A stretch of DNA of 64,000 nt from Takakia lepidozioides (taxonomy: Eukaryota; Streptophyta; Takakiopsida; Takakiales; Takakiaceae): NCBI GenBank assembly GCA_030704615.1, contig CM060733.1:3596001-3660000 (forward strand). The letters run 5' to 3'. This document shows, one piece after another, positions 22,226 to 31,600 of this stretch. Under the pieces are notes generated by a model that saw only the letters and a program-made list of their open reading frames with translations, did not search any database and had not been told where the DNA came from. Positions within the stretch are counted from its first letter, which is position 1, and every line of letters starts with the position of its first letter. The position numbers and the translations under genes were made by a program.

Positions 22226-22325
22226 AACATTTTTGGACTGCCCGCAATGCCCGGATCTTGATCTTCTTGAACTGAGGAGCTCTGCGTTTTCCGCCATCGT
22301 TCACCTTGCAAGCACAGGCATGGAT
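22225..22325 (-). pseudogene. Inverted copy of SEC-C gene 5' exon
   Basis: On the minus strand from about 22316 the sequence CTTGCAAGGTGAACGATGGC leads into a close match to 17087-17160 (ATGGCGG..., then AAGAAGATCAAGATCCGGGC). It directly adjoins the CACGTCATCG repeat and has small insertions. It is a fragment, not a gene. Confidence 0.7.
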
Positions 22326-22343
22326 AGCTAGCAGAGATCGAGT

Positions 22344-22640
22344 GTGGGTCCAGATTCGTATGAGCAAATGATGCGCGAAGGGGTGAAGCCCTTTGAGCTG
22401 GAGCCAAAAGAGGGCCTCACCCTTGTTAATGGGACGGCAGTGGGGTCAGGCTTGGCATCAACGGTCTGTTATGATGGAAATGTGTTAGCCCTACTTGCTG
22501 AGGTTCTCTCAACCCTCTTTTGCGAGGTGATGCAAGGAAAGCCAGAGTTTGCTGATCCATTAACTCACAAGCTGGAATTGTACCAGATGTCATTCTGAAC
22601 ACTGCCCTGGCGGACAGGTATGCCAAATGTGGGTGCATTG
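22344..22640 (+). pseudogene. PAL exon fragment inside PPR debris
   Basis: Positions 22392-22571 translate, in one open frame with flanking PPR sequence, to a phenylalanine ammonia-lyase segment: [41 protein letters not shown] and the LTHK block. PAL makes cinnamate from phenylalanine. This piece lies after the MIO-forming ASG region of the enzyme and covers about 60 residues of a roughly 700-residue protein. It starts after PPR residues MREGVKP and ends in PPR residues LELYQM. The shared bases AAGCTG at the right join suggest microhomology joining. No PAL can be made from it. Confidence 0.85.
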
Positions 22641-22644
22641 TCAG

Positions 22645-22988
22645 ACCTGCAATTGTACAAAATGTCATTCAGAACAATACCCTAGAGTCCCTCCTCGTGA
22701 AGAAAGCTGCGAGAATTGTGGTAATTTCGGGTGGTTGGAGAAGAACTCCAATTTACGCAAGCGCATTTCCGAGCTACTTAATTTTCTAACTCTCGTCGGA
22801 CTACGGGACGTGGAACACTTCCTAGTTTAGCTTGCTTCTAGCGCGGGTCCCACTTGTATCTTGTACTTGACTGAAGCGACGAGCTGGGCGAAACCTTGGA
22901 GGGCGAAGTTGTGTGAAGGAGAATTTGTATGGGTCTAGTAATGGATGGCCGGAGATGCTGGAATGTGTAGGATGGCGAGGAGGGGTTT
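22645..22988. other. No gene recognised
   Basis: Short PPR-derived debris lies to about 22690 (LVRPAIVQNVIQNNT-like). An unassigned stretch follows up to the SUMO fragment, which begins after a TTTTTCAG that could be its original splice acceptor. Confidence 0.4.
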
Positions 22989-23120
22989 TTCAGGATTAAG
23001 ACCACAGCCACACTTCGAAAGCTGATGCATGCATACTGCGACCGTCGGTCAGTTGATCCCAGCTCTATTGCCTTCCTTTTCGATGGCAGACACCTTCGCG
23101 CTGAGCAAACCCCTGCCGAG
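22989..23120 (+). pseudogene. SUMO exon fragment
   Basis: The frame reads [20 protein letters not shown] then [20 protein letters not shown] and TPAE. This matches the beta-grasp core of SUMO, the small ubiquitin-like modifier. It ends in GAG|GTTATT, at the point (TPxE) where plant SUMO genes often have an intron. The N-terminus and the C-terminal diglycine needed for conjugation are absent nearby. The exon is open and well conserved, so capture is fairly recent or the exon belongs to a dispersed gene. Confidence 0.85.
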
Positions 23121-23284
23121 GTTATTCTCGCTCATTTTTCTTCTGTGTTCTTCCAAAGCTGACAGGATTCTCATTGAGCTGCTAAAAGTGGTATATGTGT
23201 AAGTTTATTATGTAGTGCAGTCTTTGAAATGTCTGGTCTTGCCAAAAGTGGCTGTTAGGGCTGTTGTTTGGATTGGACCTGTGA

Positions 23285-23640
23285 TGGGTATATGACGGCA
23301 TATTACCTATGATTCCCTGTGGAATGATAGGTACAAGAAACCTGCATGGGTAGATGGTCAACTAAAGGCAACAGATCTAGGCTATCATTGTCAGCTGATA
23401 GCAGCAATGCAAGGATGTATATATGATTTGTTCAGAGGCATGGATAGCTTAAGGAGCAGGGATAGTGTGTGGGTGGACAGATTCATCCAAGAAGGACGGA
23501 CTTCAAGCTCCAGATGACCTATGATTCCATGTGGATCAATAGCTACAATAAACCTGCATGGGTAGATGGTCAACTAAAGGCAGCAGCTGCAGCGGCACAG
23601 TTCATAGAATCAGGCACCTAAACCATGACCACAGCTTCTG
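23285..23640 (+). pseudogene. OSB-like PDF-motif exon copies
   Basis: Two tandem partial copies (about 23310-23400 and 23470-23620) match exons seen better at 33430-33600 and 62900-63050 (PDFKHKITYDSLWIDSYKKP, AWVDGQLEAAAAAAQLIKSG). The PDF motif is known from plant organellar single-stranded DNA-binding (OSB) proteins. Here the copies carry stops and a deletion. They lie directly upstream of PPR sequence. Confidence 0.6.
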
Positions 23641-24400
23641 ATAGAGGATCCAAGAGAGGGAGTCCACAATGCTTCTTTTGGCACTTCTGGGCATGTGAAG
23701 ATACTTTGTGCGGCAGGCAGACTGACAGAGGCTCTACAGACTCTAAACCAAGGAGGCATTTCGGCAGATTCAGATACGTATGTCTGTTTCTTGCTTAAGT
23801 GCATCAAGATGGAAGGTTTTGAAGCTGGAAAGCAGGTGCACACTCACATTATCCAAAGTGGATTCACACATACCCTGGTGGACATGTATGCCAAATGTGG
23901 GAGCATTGAGGATGTGGAGGGAGTTTTCCACAGTATGGCTGAACGAGATGTGGTGTCGTGGAACGCCATGTTTGCAGGGTATGCACAACAGGGGCGCGTG
24001 ATGGAGACCTTGGAGACCTATGAGCAAATGATGTGCAAAAGGGTGAAGCCCGACCACATCACGTTTGTGTGCGTTTGCAGTGTGTATGCAAGCCTGGCAG
24101 CCTTGGAAAAGGGCATGGTTGCATCGCCAAAGCTGGAATTGTACCAAATGTGGTTCTGAACAATACCCTCGTGGACATGTATGCCAGATGTGGAATGCGA
24201 TGATCGCAGGATATGCCCAACATGTTGTCATAGGGAGGTCCTGCAACTATTTGAAGGAATGCAAAAGAATGGCTTGAAGCTGGACAGTCTTTATATGTGT
24301 TCCGTCTGCATGCAGCCACACTGGCCTACTGAATGAAGGAAGACGCTACTTTGATTCCCTGAGTCAAGATCATGGTATCACTCCGACAGTAAAGCACTTT
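23640..24400 (+). pseudogene. PPR N-terminal block
   Basis: The open frame 23695-24159 begins with a first PPR unit (KILCAAGRLTEALQTLNQGG, ISADSDTYVCFLLKCIKM) and runs into PLS repeats. A frameshift follows near 24100, and the block ends at GCACTTTGGCTGCAG, where the next fragment starts. Upstream lies PDF-motif debris in the same arrangement as at 29034. Confidence 0.75.
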
Positions 24401-24660
24401 GGCTGCAGACAAGGACGCCTTACGCAGCTTCATCAGTAGTGCGATGCTGTTTGGTGAGTACATTCTTAGACTGTCACTTCCTTCAATTGATTCCTTAATT
24501 TCAGGTGGCTGGAGAAGGTTTATGAGTTTGGATCAGGGTTTAAATGTACTGAAAGACAGTGTTGATATCAAGGACGAGAGCTTCATGGCAAATTGCAAGG
24601 CTATGGAGCAGCTCCTGGTTGACCTTAGTAGGCAGCAAGTTGAGAAGGTACCTCCTCTGT
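24400..24660 (+). pseudogene. Captured exons, possibly methylcrotonyl-CoA carboxylase beta
   Basis: Two exon-like pieces flank a short intron (GTGAGT at 24453 to TTTCAG near 24505). The second reads LNVLKDSVDIKDESFMANCK and AMEQLLVDLSRQQVEK and ends in AAG|GTACCT. Its pattern (a VD...N..AM..L...L block) resembles the N-terminal region of the carboxyltransferase beta subunit of 3-methylcrotonyl-CoA carboxylase. The match is by eye and weak. PPR sequence abuts on both sides. Confidence 0.35.
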
Positions 24661-24689
24661 TGTGAGAGAGAGGACAGAGCACATGCCCC

Positions 24690-25080
24690 TGACCACATCA
24701 CGTGTGTTGGTGTTTGCAACGTGTGTGCAAGCCTCGTAGCCCTGGAGAAGGGCAGAGAGGTTCATAGTGACATTGTCAAAGCTGGAATTGTACCAGATGT
24801 CATTCCGAACAGTGCCCTGGTGGATATGTATGCCAAATGTGGGTGCATTGAAGACGCGAAGGGAGTGTTCGACAATATGGCTAAACGAAATGTGGTGTCT
24901 TGCAGTGCCATGACAGCAACATGGGTGTGGGATGGAGGCTATGGAGACCTATAAGCAAATGATGCAGGAAAGGGGTGAAGCCAAATCACATCATGTTCTT
25001 GTGCATTTGCAATGTGTGTGCGAGCCTGGCAGCCCTGGGCACAGTTATTCATGTTGTAGACAGCATAAAGTAGAGGGAGT
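24690..25080 (+). pseudogene. PPR repeat fragment
   Basis: One and a half PLS repeats (HITCVGVCNVCASLVALEKG, LVDMYAKCGCIEDAKGVFD), with frame loss near 24910-24960. It joins the ABCG fragment near 25080. Confidence 0.8.
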
Positions 25081-25109
25081 GTTTGAGAGAGATTCGTCAT
25101 TGCATAATG

Positions 25110-25514
25110 TTACCCTGTTTGTGGCTCAGGGTATATATATGCTGGTGGCGGGATTTTCCCGACTCCCCAAATATCTGCCTAAGGCCGTCTGGCGCTACCG
25201 TATGTCTTACATAGGCTTCTATATGTATGCTCTATCAGATCGATACCAACCGAAGCAAGTGGGAAGATTTGGCAGTTGTCTTTGGCATGGTCATTGGCTA
25301 CAGACTTATCTTCTTCCTCATGATAAAGTTTACTGAGGATGTGAGCCCAATCCTCCGCTCGCTCCTTGCCAAGCCTGCCCAGGGCTGCCTGACACGGAAA
25401 AATTCGGCTGTCCAGAACACAATTCGACCCCTCTCTATGACACCATCCCCTGTCCATGATGCTGCTCCGCTGCGGTATTCCACAGGCAAGCAATTTGGTG
25501 TGTCCCCATGCTGA
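25110..25514 (+). pseudogene. ABCG transporter C-terminal exons (fragment)
   Basis: Positions 25130-25239 encode a membrane segment block (AGFSRLPKYLPKAVWRYRMS, YIGFYMYAL). After a possible AG at 25238, 25239-25514 encodes IDTNRSKWEDLAVVFGMVIG and YRLIFFLMIK, then a tail ending in a stop. Both match the last transmembrane region of plant half-size ABCG (white-brown complex) transporters, which export cutin, wax or sporopollenin precursors. The ATP-binding half is missing. Confidence 0.7.
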
Positions 25515-26254
25515 TTCTTACAACAAGGAAAAAGTACCTGTCATTATCTTAGGTAATCTAACAACTGCGCCAACAGTGCTGCTTTGAACATGATACGACA
25601 ACAATGGTAATGCATGAAAGAGGGTGATTGATGGTTAACACTTCTAGCGGGACTGGAAAATTCATCTGGATCCCATTCATTGGTGGGAATTTGCAATAAC
25701 AAAGCCTCTAGCTGAGAATATTGTTTTCTTTGCTTTTGGTTAGCTCAGTTGTAGAGAGAGCTGGTGCCACAAGAGTTTGTTACAGAAATGTGAGGTAATT
25801 ATTCTAGTCTATCAGTGGGGAATCCAGAGATTAATGAAGCGATAAAGGTGGCAGTTACTTGTCCTGCCTCAATCATAGTAACAACCATTACTTCTAGGTA
25901 CATAATTTATTGCTACACAAATTCTGTCATTGGCGCCTGCTGTGTATTATATTCTGCAGTGGAAAGCCTTGGACGGCTGCTTCTTTTTCCCTTGTTGAAC
26001 GGATGGAGTGCAACTGATCTGAGAATGTATTGCAAGAATGCAGTCTGCAATGTAGAGTCTGTATGGACAATGTAATGGTGATTCCAGCACTAGGACTGTG
26101 ATACTGGCAACTATGAAGTGCGTAGAGAAAGCAGACAGACCAACTTGGGAAGGAGAAATAAAATAGATACCACTGGACCACCTGAGGCTCCTCATGATAT
26201 ACTTAGTGCTTCAGAAAATAAATATGGATACTCTAATGCAGGGTGCACTACAAT
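25515..26254. other. No gene recognised
   Basis: Spacer between the ABCG fragment and the next DYW remnant. A tRNA D-arm-like TTAGCTCAGTTGTAGAG at about 25738 has no matching B box, so no tRNA is called. Short open frames on both strands have no recognisable domain. Confidence 0.4.
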
Positions 26255-27005
26255 CTCAGATCCTGCTTTCCACCACTTTGAAGATGAGATTTGTTCTTGT
26301 GGTGATAGGATGTTTTCTTGGAAAGATGCTAGTGTGTAGTGACAGTGGATGGAAATCAGAGTGCTGTCCTAATTCTGGGTTTGGGTGGTGGAGCTTCTCC
26401 AAAGCTTGAAGATGGAAGTGAATACAAATTTTAATGAGCTTGATGAGAGGGGCAGCCCTGTGCACGAGTTTGTTCAGCATCTTAAATTTAGACATGTTTG
26501 TTTGTTTCTCGTGGGGTGGCTTTGGATGGAGCCCTTGATAAACTTGCATGACTATTGTCAAAAGCTAGCCTTAACCCACCAAGATCCAATCCCATGGTGG
26601 ATGCTTGAAAGTTCATATAGTGAATGTAAGAGTATGTGGGTATGTTGTTATTGGTTGATGCGGCTTGTGAAAATTGAACATCGAAGTGCAGATCCGCCAT
26701 TTTTCTTCCAGAAAAAAACAAAATACGGGATCTCTGCATGTAACACTATGGGGATGACCCACCCCTTTTTTGTGAAAAATTGAACGTAGTTCTCAGAATT
26801 CGTCGCTAGTAGTGCGGAGCAACGCGAAGCCCTAGTTCTAGCGACGACATAAGGTCGAGAGCTAGTTTAGCGTGGAGCGTGAATAGGGTGCCATAGTTCC
26901 ACGTCATCGTCGCCACATCATCGTCGTCACGCCACGTCGTCACGCCACGTCGTCGTCGCCAGCCACGTCATCGTCGTAAGCCATGTCATCGTCGTCATTT
27001 CTGTG
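26255..27005 (+). repeat. DYW end, 3' flank unit and CACGTCATCG repeat, copy 3
   Basis: The first part keeps the end of a DYW domain ([13 protein letters not shown] near 26270-26305). The conserved flank follows, and then the CACGTCATCG repeat (26834-27005), here with an expanded run of CACGCCACGTCGTC units. The upstream PPR and E domains are missing from this copy. Confidence 0.7.
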
Positions 27006-27360
27006 TGTCGGTTGTAATGAACTCGCAGAGACATGTGCTACCCCAGCAGCCTTGTAGCAGGGCAGACAGCTTTACGGGAAGATCATTGAAGCAGGGTTGG
27101 AGTCATGCCAACTATCATTCTGAAGCAGGGTCGTGCCAACTATCATTCTGGACACTATTGTGGTGGACATGTATGCCAAGTGTGAAGAATGCAAAGGCAG
27201 TGTTCGACAGTATGGCTTAGCAAAATTAGTCTCTTGGAATCTGATGGTCGCAGGGTTTGCCCAGCATGGATGTGGGATGGAGGCATTGGAGACTGTACGA
27301 TGTGTAGAAGTTTGTCCATCCTACAAATGTGGGCTCTTGGCTCCTGTTACTACCATGATT
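27005..27360 (+). pseudogene. PPR fragment
   Basis: A short PPR remnant (VVDMYAKCEE, VSWNLMVAGFAQHG) contains a local duplication around GCATGAAGCAGGG/GAAGCAGGGTCG at 27090-27130 and two frame breaks. Confidence 0.65.
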
Positions 27361-28103
27361 TGGTATTCTTCCTAATGTTTACAAGGTTCTTGGGAGAGTC
27401 AGCTTGGTCTTAGCAGGCCGTGTTTCAATCTCTGCCTGCTTAGCTGCACCGTGGTGGTTCACACAGACCAATCCGACATTACCTGACTACAGACACAAGC
27501 AGCACACACAAGAGGTCCTTTTGGGTTGATGGTCTCCATGGGTCACAAGGTCAAGGACAATGTGGTGAGGCCACCGTCTTCTTCAAACGTTTGCCTGTTT
27601 TGCCCTCTCATCAGACTCGGCCCTGAGATGCATATTGAATTCTGTAAGTTAGCTCGTTGGGTGGATCTGTGGTGGTTTGGAGTGACTTTGACAAGTGACT
27701 GCCCGATGTGGTAGCAGGAGAGCAGGCACAATATTTTGAAGGCCGATTCTTCAAAAGACGGGACTCAGGGACAAATCTTCTTCTGGTGGGTTTTCCATGT
27801 TTTGTTGTTTGTTGCAAATCCTGCTTGACTGAGTATCCTGGCATCACTCACATAGAGATAAGGAAAGAATCTTGATAATCTCCCCAGAATGGAAGTTGGA
27901 CGCCAGTATAGTGAGTGTCTTGTTCTTCAGACTTAACAGTGGGCGTATTTGTCAGAGTAAGCAAGCACTAGCGTGTTCGGCATGACTCTTTCATGAAGAT
28001 GACAGCTTGTTCTTGGAACATGCAGGAACAGTTGGCGAATCTTGATAAGGCCACGTCTCCAAACCAGCCCTGCCACGGTGGCTTGTGGTAGTGCCAAACC
28101 TAC
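27361..28103. other. Spacer with OSB-like intron and exon debris
   Basis: Positions 27440-27720 resemble 38190-38480: ACACACAAGAGGTCCTTTTG, then GGTCAAGGACAATGTGGTGA and CTCATCAGACTCGGCCCTGA. These belong to the PDF-motif gene repeats described at 38110. The remainder to 28103 holds no recognised gene. Confidence 0.45.
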
Positions 28104-28287
28104 CTCCAAACTTCCTTCACTGAAATTGTGACATATTCCCTTTCCTGGTTTTCCCTTCTTTTGTGTGTCTCCCTGCGAATTCAGCAATTGTCCTATGCAC
28201 ATGTCAGTAGTCTGTACAAAAGTTTCTTCCTTCACCCATATAGCAATGTAGGCTGGGTCCTTGTTGTCATCTGTTATTGTATTAACT
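28104..28287 (-). other. Unidentified minus-strand exon
   Basis: A 184-base open segment is bounded by a CTCTGCAG acceptor and a GAG|GTAGGT donor on the minus strand. It encodes VNTITDDNKDPAYIAIWVKE, TFVQTTDMCIGQLL and a basic KKGKPGKG stretch. The splice signals and low-repeat composition suggest a genuine exon, host or captured. I do not recognise the family, and no neighbouring exon was identified. Confidence 0.35.
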
Positions 28288-28559
28288 CTGCAGAGTGAGA
28301 AAGAAAAGTCACAAAGTACTAAAAGAGACCAAGCTTCGAAATCAATTTTGAAGCATGAGCCATCTCTTGTTCTCAATTCTTGAATGCACCAAAGCCTTGT
28401 TGAACCAGTCAGGCATGTACAAAAGCACTACCCACATAAGACTTCTCAACTTCCTTTTCTGAGGTCAGAAGCCTCAGGTAGAAGCCCTCTGGGTCACGGC
28501 ACCCTCTCTTTCTCTCTCTTTCTTTACAGAAAACAACGTCTTATCAGTACGCTCTCTCT

Positions 28560-29020
28560 CTCTCTCTCTCATAATGTGGGTGCAAAACAGATAACAGAGA
28601 TGAGGAGGAGCATTGGAATGAACACTTTTCCGACCTGAGCCACTGGTGGGACAATGGAGACAAAAAGGTGAATGCCTGTTGGACTACAGAGAGAAGCAGA
28701 TGAAATTCAGATTTGGAACTACTGTAATAAGTAGGGTTGGGATGTCTGTTGGAAGAACTTCATGCCGTCAGTCCTAAATTTCCATGTTGAATTCTGCAAG
28801 TTAGCTGGTTGACTGAATCTAGTTTGGAGTGACTTTGACATGATACTGCCAATGCGATAACAGGAAAGTATCCAACAACAGGTAACAAAGATGAGGAGAG
28901 GGTGTGGAATGAATACTTTTCTGCCCCCAGTCAATGGTGGGACAACAGAGGCAAAACGTTGAATGCCTGCTAGAGAGTAGTAGACGCAATTCAGCATAGG
29001 AACTAGTGTGATTTGGGTGT
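28560..29020 (+). repeat. Tandem PDF-motif first-exon copies
   Basis: Two copies (about 28590-28670 and 28880-28965) of an exon ending in a canonical AAAAG|GTGAATG donor encode WNEYFSDPSQWWDN-like residues, the first half of the OSB PDF motif. Between them lies intron-like sequence repeated elsewhere (TCCATGTTGAATTCTGCAAG, GACATGATACTGCCAATG). A TC microsatellite precedes at 28545-28570. Confidence 0.55.
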
Positions 29021-29033
29021 TTAACTAGTGTGA

Positions 29034-30560
29034 TTGGGTGTTTCCTCGAACAAATCTAGGCTGTCATTGTCAGCTGCTAGCAGCAAGGGCAAAGATGAAT
29101 GTATGATTTGTGCAGAGGCATGGATAGCTGAAGGAGAAGGGATAGAGTGTGGGTCCAGATATCCAAGAGGGCCAGATTTCAAGCACAAGATTACGTATGA
29201 TTTCCTATGGATCAATAGCTACAAGAAACCTGCATGCGTAGATGGTCAATTAAAGGCAGCAGCTGCAGCAGTACAGTTGATAAAATCAGGCACCTCAACC
29301 CTGACCACAGCTTCTGGAAGAGGATCAAGAGAGGGAGTCCACAATGCCTCTTCTGGCACTTCTGGACATGTGAAGATGCTTTGTGAGGCAGGCAGACTGA
29401 AGGAGGATCTACAGACTGTAAACCAAGGAGGAATTTCAGCAGATTCAGATACGTATGTCTGTCTCTTGCATAAGTGCATCAAGATGAAAGGCCTTGAAGC
29501 TGGAAAGCAGGTGCACACGAGGGGTGAAGCCCATCCACATCACGTTCGTTTGTGTTTGCAATACATGTGCGAGCCTTGGAAAAGGGGAAAGAGGTTCATG
29601 ATGACATCGTCAAATCTGGAATTGTACCAGATGTCATTCTGAACACTGCTCTAGTGGACATGTATGCCAAATGTGGGTGCATTAAGGATGCAAGGCAGTT
29701 TTCAACAATATGGCTGAACGAGATGTGGTGTCGTGGAGCGCGATGCTTGCAGGGTATGCACAGCAGGGATGTGGGGTGGAGGCTGTGGAGACCTATGAGC
29801 AAATGATGGGGGAAGGGGTGAAGCCCAACCACATCACGTTTGTGTGTGTTTGCAATGCGTGTGCAAGCCTGGCAGCTCTGGAAAAGGGCAAAGAGGCCCA
29901 CTTCAACATTGTCAGAGCTGGAATTGTACCCGATGTCATTCTGAACAATGCCCTCGTGGACATGTATGCCAAATGTTGGAGCATCAAGGATGCAAAGGCA
30001 GTGTTCAACAATATGGTTGAATGAAATGTGGTGTCGTGGAATGCGATGCTTGCAGGGTATGCACAGCAGGGGCGCGGGATGGAGGCTTTGGAGACGTGTG
30101 AGCAAATGATGGTGGAAGGGGTGAAGCCCGACCACATCAGGTCTGTGCATTTGCAAGCCTGGCAGCCCTGGAAAAGGGCAAAGTGGTGCATGGTTGCATC
30201 GCAAAAGCTGGAACTGTACCAGATGTGATTCTGAACAATACCCTTGTGGATATGTATGCAAAATGTGGGTGCATCGAGGATGCGGAGGGAGTGTTTGACA
30301 GTATGGTTGAACGAGATTTGGTGTCGTGGAGTGCGATGATTGCAGGGTATGCATAGCAAGGGCGCGTGATGGAGTCTTTGGAAACCTATGAGCAAATGAT
30401 GGGGGAAGGGGTGAAGCCCGACCACATCACGTTTGTTTCCGTTTGCAATGCCTGTGCAAGCCTGGCAGCCCTGGAAAGGGCAAAGAGGTCCATGGTGACA
30501 TAGTCAAAGCTGGAATTGTACACTGCCCTGGTGAACATGTGCACCCTGTGACAAAGCAGG
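29034..30560 (+). pseudogene. PDF-motif / PPR chimeric gene copy
   Basis: The open frame 29034-29642 joins a PDF-motif half (GPDFKHKITYDFLWINSYKK, PACVDGQLKAAAAAVQLIKS, about residues 45-90) directly to a linker (NASSGTSG) and the first PPR unit (HVKMLCEAGRLKEDL..., ISADSDTYVCLLHKCIKM). PLS repeats then continue to 30560 over several frames (best: 29710-30024). The gene is broken near 29540, 29695, 30025 and 30355. It is the clearest copy of the OSB-like/PPR junction, which recurs at 23310-24160. If expressed from an intact locus, such a protein would combine a DNA-binding-type motif with an RNA-binding PPR tract in an organelle. Confidence 0.65.
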
Positions 30561-30579
30561 TGCACACTCACATTATCCT

Positions 30580-31030
30580 AAGTTGCTCAATTTGTATGGT
30601 GTTCAACTGTTGCGGGCATCACCTTAGTAGTTTTGGAGCGACTGTTCCCACTGATAGTCAGGTGTCCGAGGAACTGGAATCTCCAGTGAAATATTAACAC
30701 ATCTAATGTGCCCCATTTTTCAAATATGAAGATTTCCAGAGTTCCCATGGGGTTAAGGCTTCATGAAGGCACTGCTAATGAAGGCCATTCTTCAACACAT
30801 TTCGCCCTGTTTTTCCCTCTAATCAGAATCGGCCCTAAATTTCCATGTTGAATTCTGCGAGTTAGCTGGTTGAGTGAATGTAGTTTGCAGTGACTTTGAC
30901 ATGATACTGCCAATGTGACAACATGAAACTATCCAAAAACAGGTAACAGAGATGAAGAGAAGCTGTGGAATGAATACTTCTCTGACCCCAGTCAATGGTG
31001 GGACAACCAAGGCAAAAGGTGAATGCCTGA
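30580..31030 (+). repeat. PDF-motif exon and intron debris
   Basis: Intron-like repeat (30780-30940) precedes an exon copy at about 30940-31019: acceptor AAAACAG|GTAACAGAGATG, WNEYFSDPSQWWDNQGK-type coding, donor AAAAG|GTGAATG. It has the same order as at 28880 and 38870. Confidence 0.55.
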
Positions 31031-31600
31031 CAGATTACCAGATGTCATTCTGAACACTGCCCTGGTGGAAATGTATGTCAAATGTGCGTGCATCGAGGAA
31101 AGGGAGTGCTCGAAAGTATGGCTGAATGAGATGTGGTGTCGTGGAGTGCGATGATTGCAGGCTATGCACAACAAGGGTGCGGGATGGAGGCTTTGGAGAC
31201 CTATGAGCAAATGATGTACGAAGGGGTGAAGCCCAACCACAGACGTTTGTTTTTGCTTGCAATGCGTGTGCAAGCCTGGGAGCTCTGGAAAAGGGGAAAG
31301 AGGTCCATGGTGACATCGTCAAAGCTGGAACTGTACCAGATATCATCCTGAACACTGCCCTGGTGGACATGTATGCACGGGATGGAGGCTTTGGAGACCT
31401 ATGAGCAAATGATGTGCGAAGGGGTGAAGCCCAACCACATAACGTTTGTTTTTGTTTGTAATGCATGTGCAAGCCTGGGAGCTCTGGAAAAGGGGAAAGA
31501 GGTCCATGGTGACACTGTCAAAGCTGGAATTGAACCAGATGTCATCCTGAACACTGCCCTGGTGGACATGTATGCAAAATGTGTGCATTGAGGCTGGACT
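31030..31600 (+). pseudogene. PPR repeat block
   Basis: Two near-identical PLS units (31130-31370 and 31375-31590) carry [19 protein letters not shown] and [13 protein letters not shown] signatures. The second has an internal join at GACATGTATGCACGGGATGG, which deletes most of a repeat. Confidence 0.8.

Noticed and set aside
25738-25800. tRNA-like D-arm (TTAGCTCAGTTGTAGAG)
   Set aside because: No B box, anticodon arm or acceptor pairing follows, so neither a tRNA nor a SINE can be supported.
29596-30425. Long minus-strand open frames of 252 and 210 codons
   Set aside because: They run antisense to PPR repeats and recur wherever PPR units occur. The codon pattern of the plus-strand repeats leaves the opposite frame open; no domain is visible.
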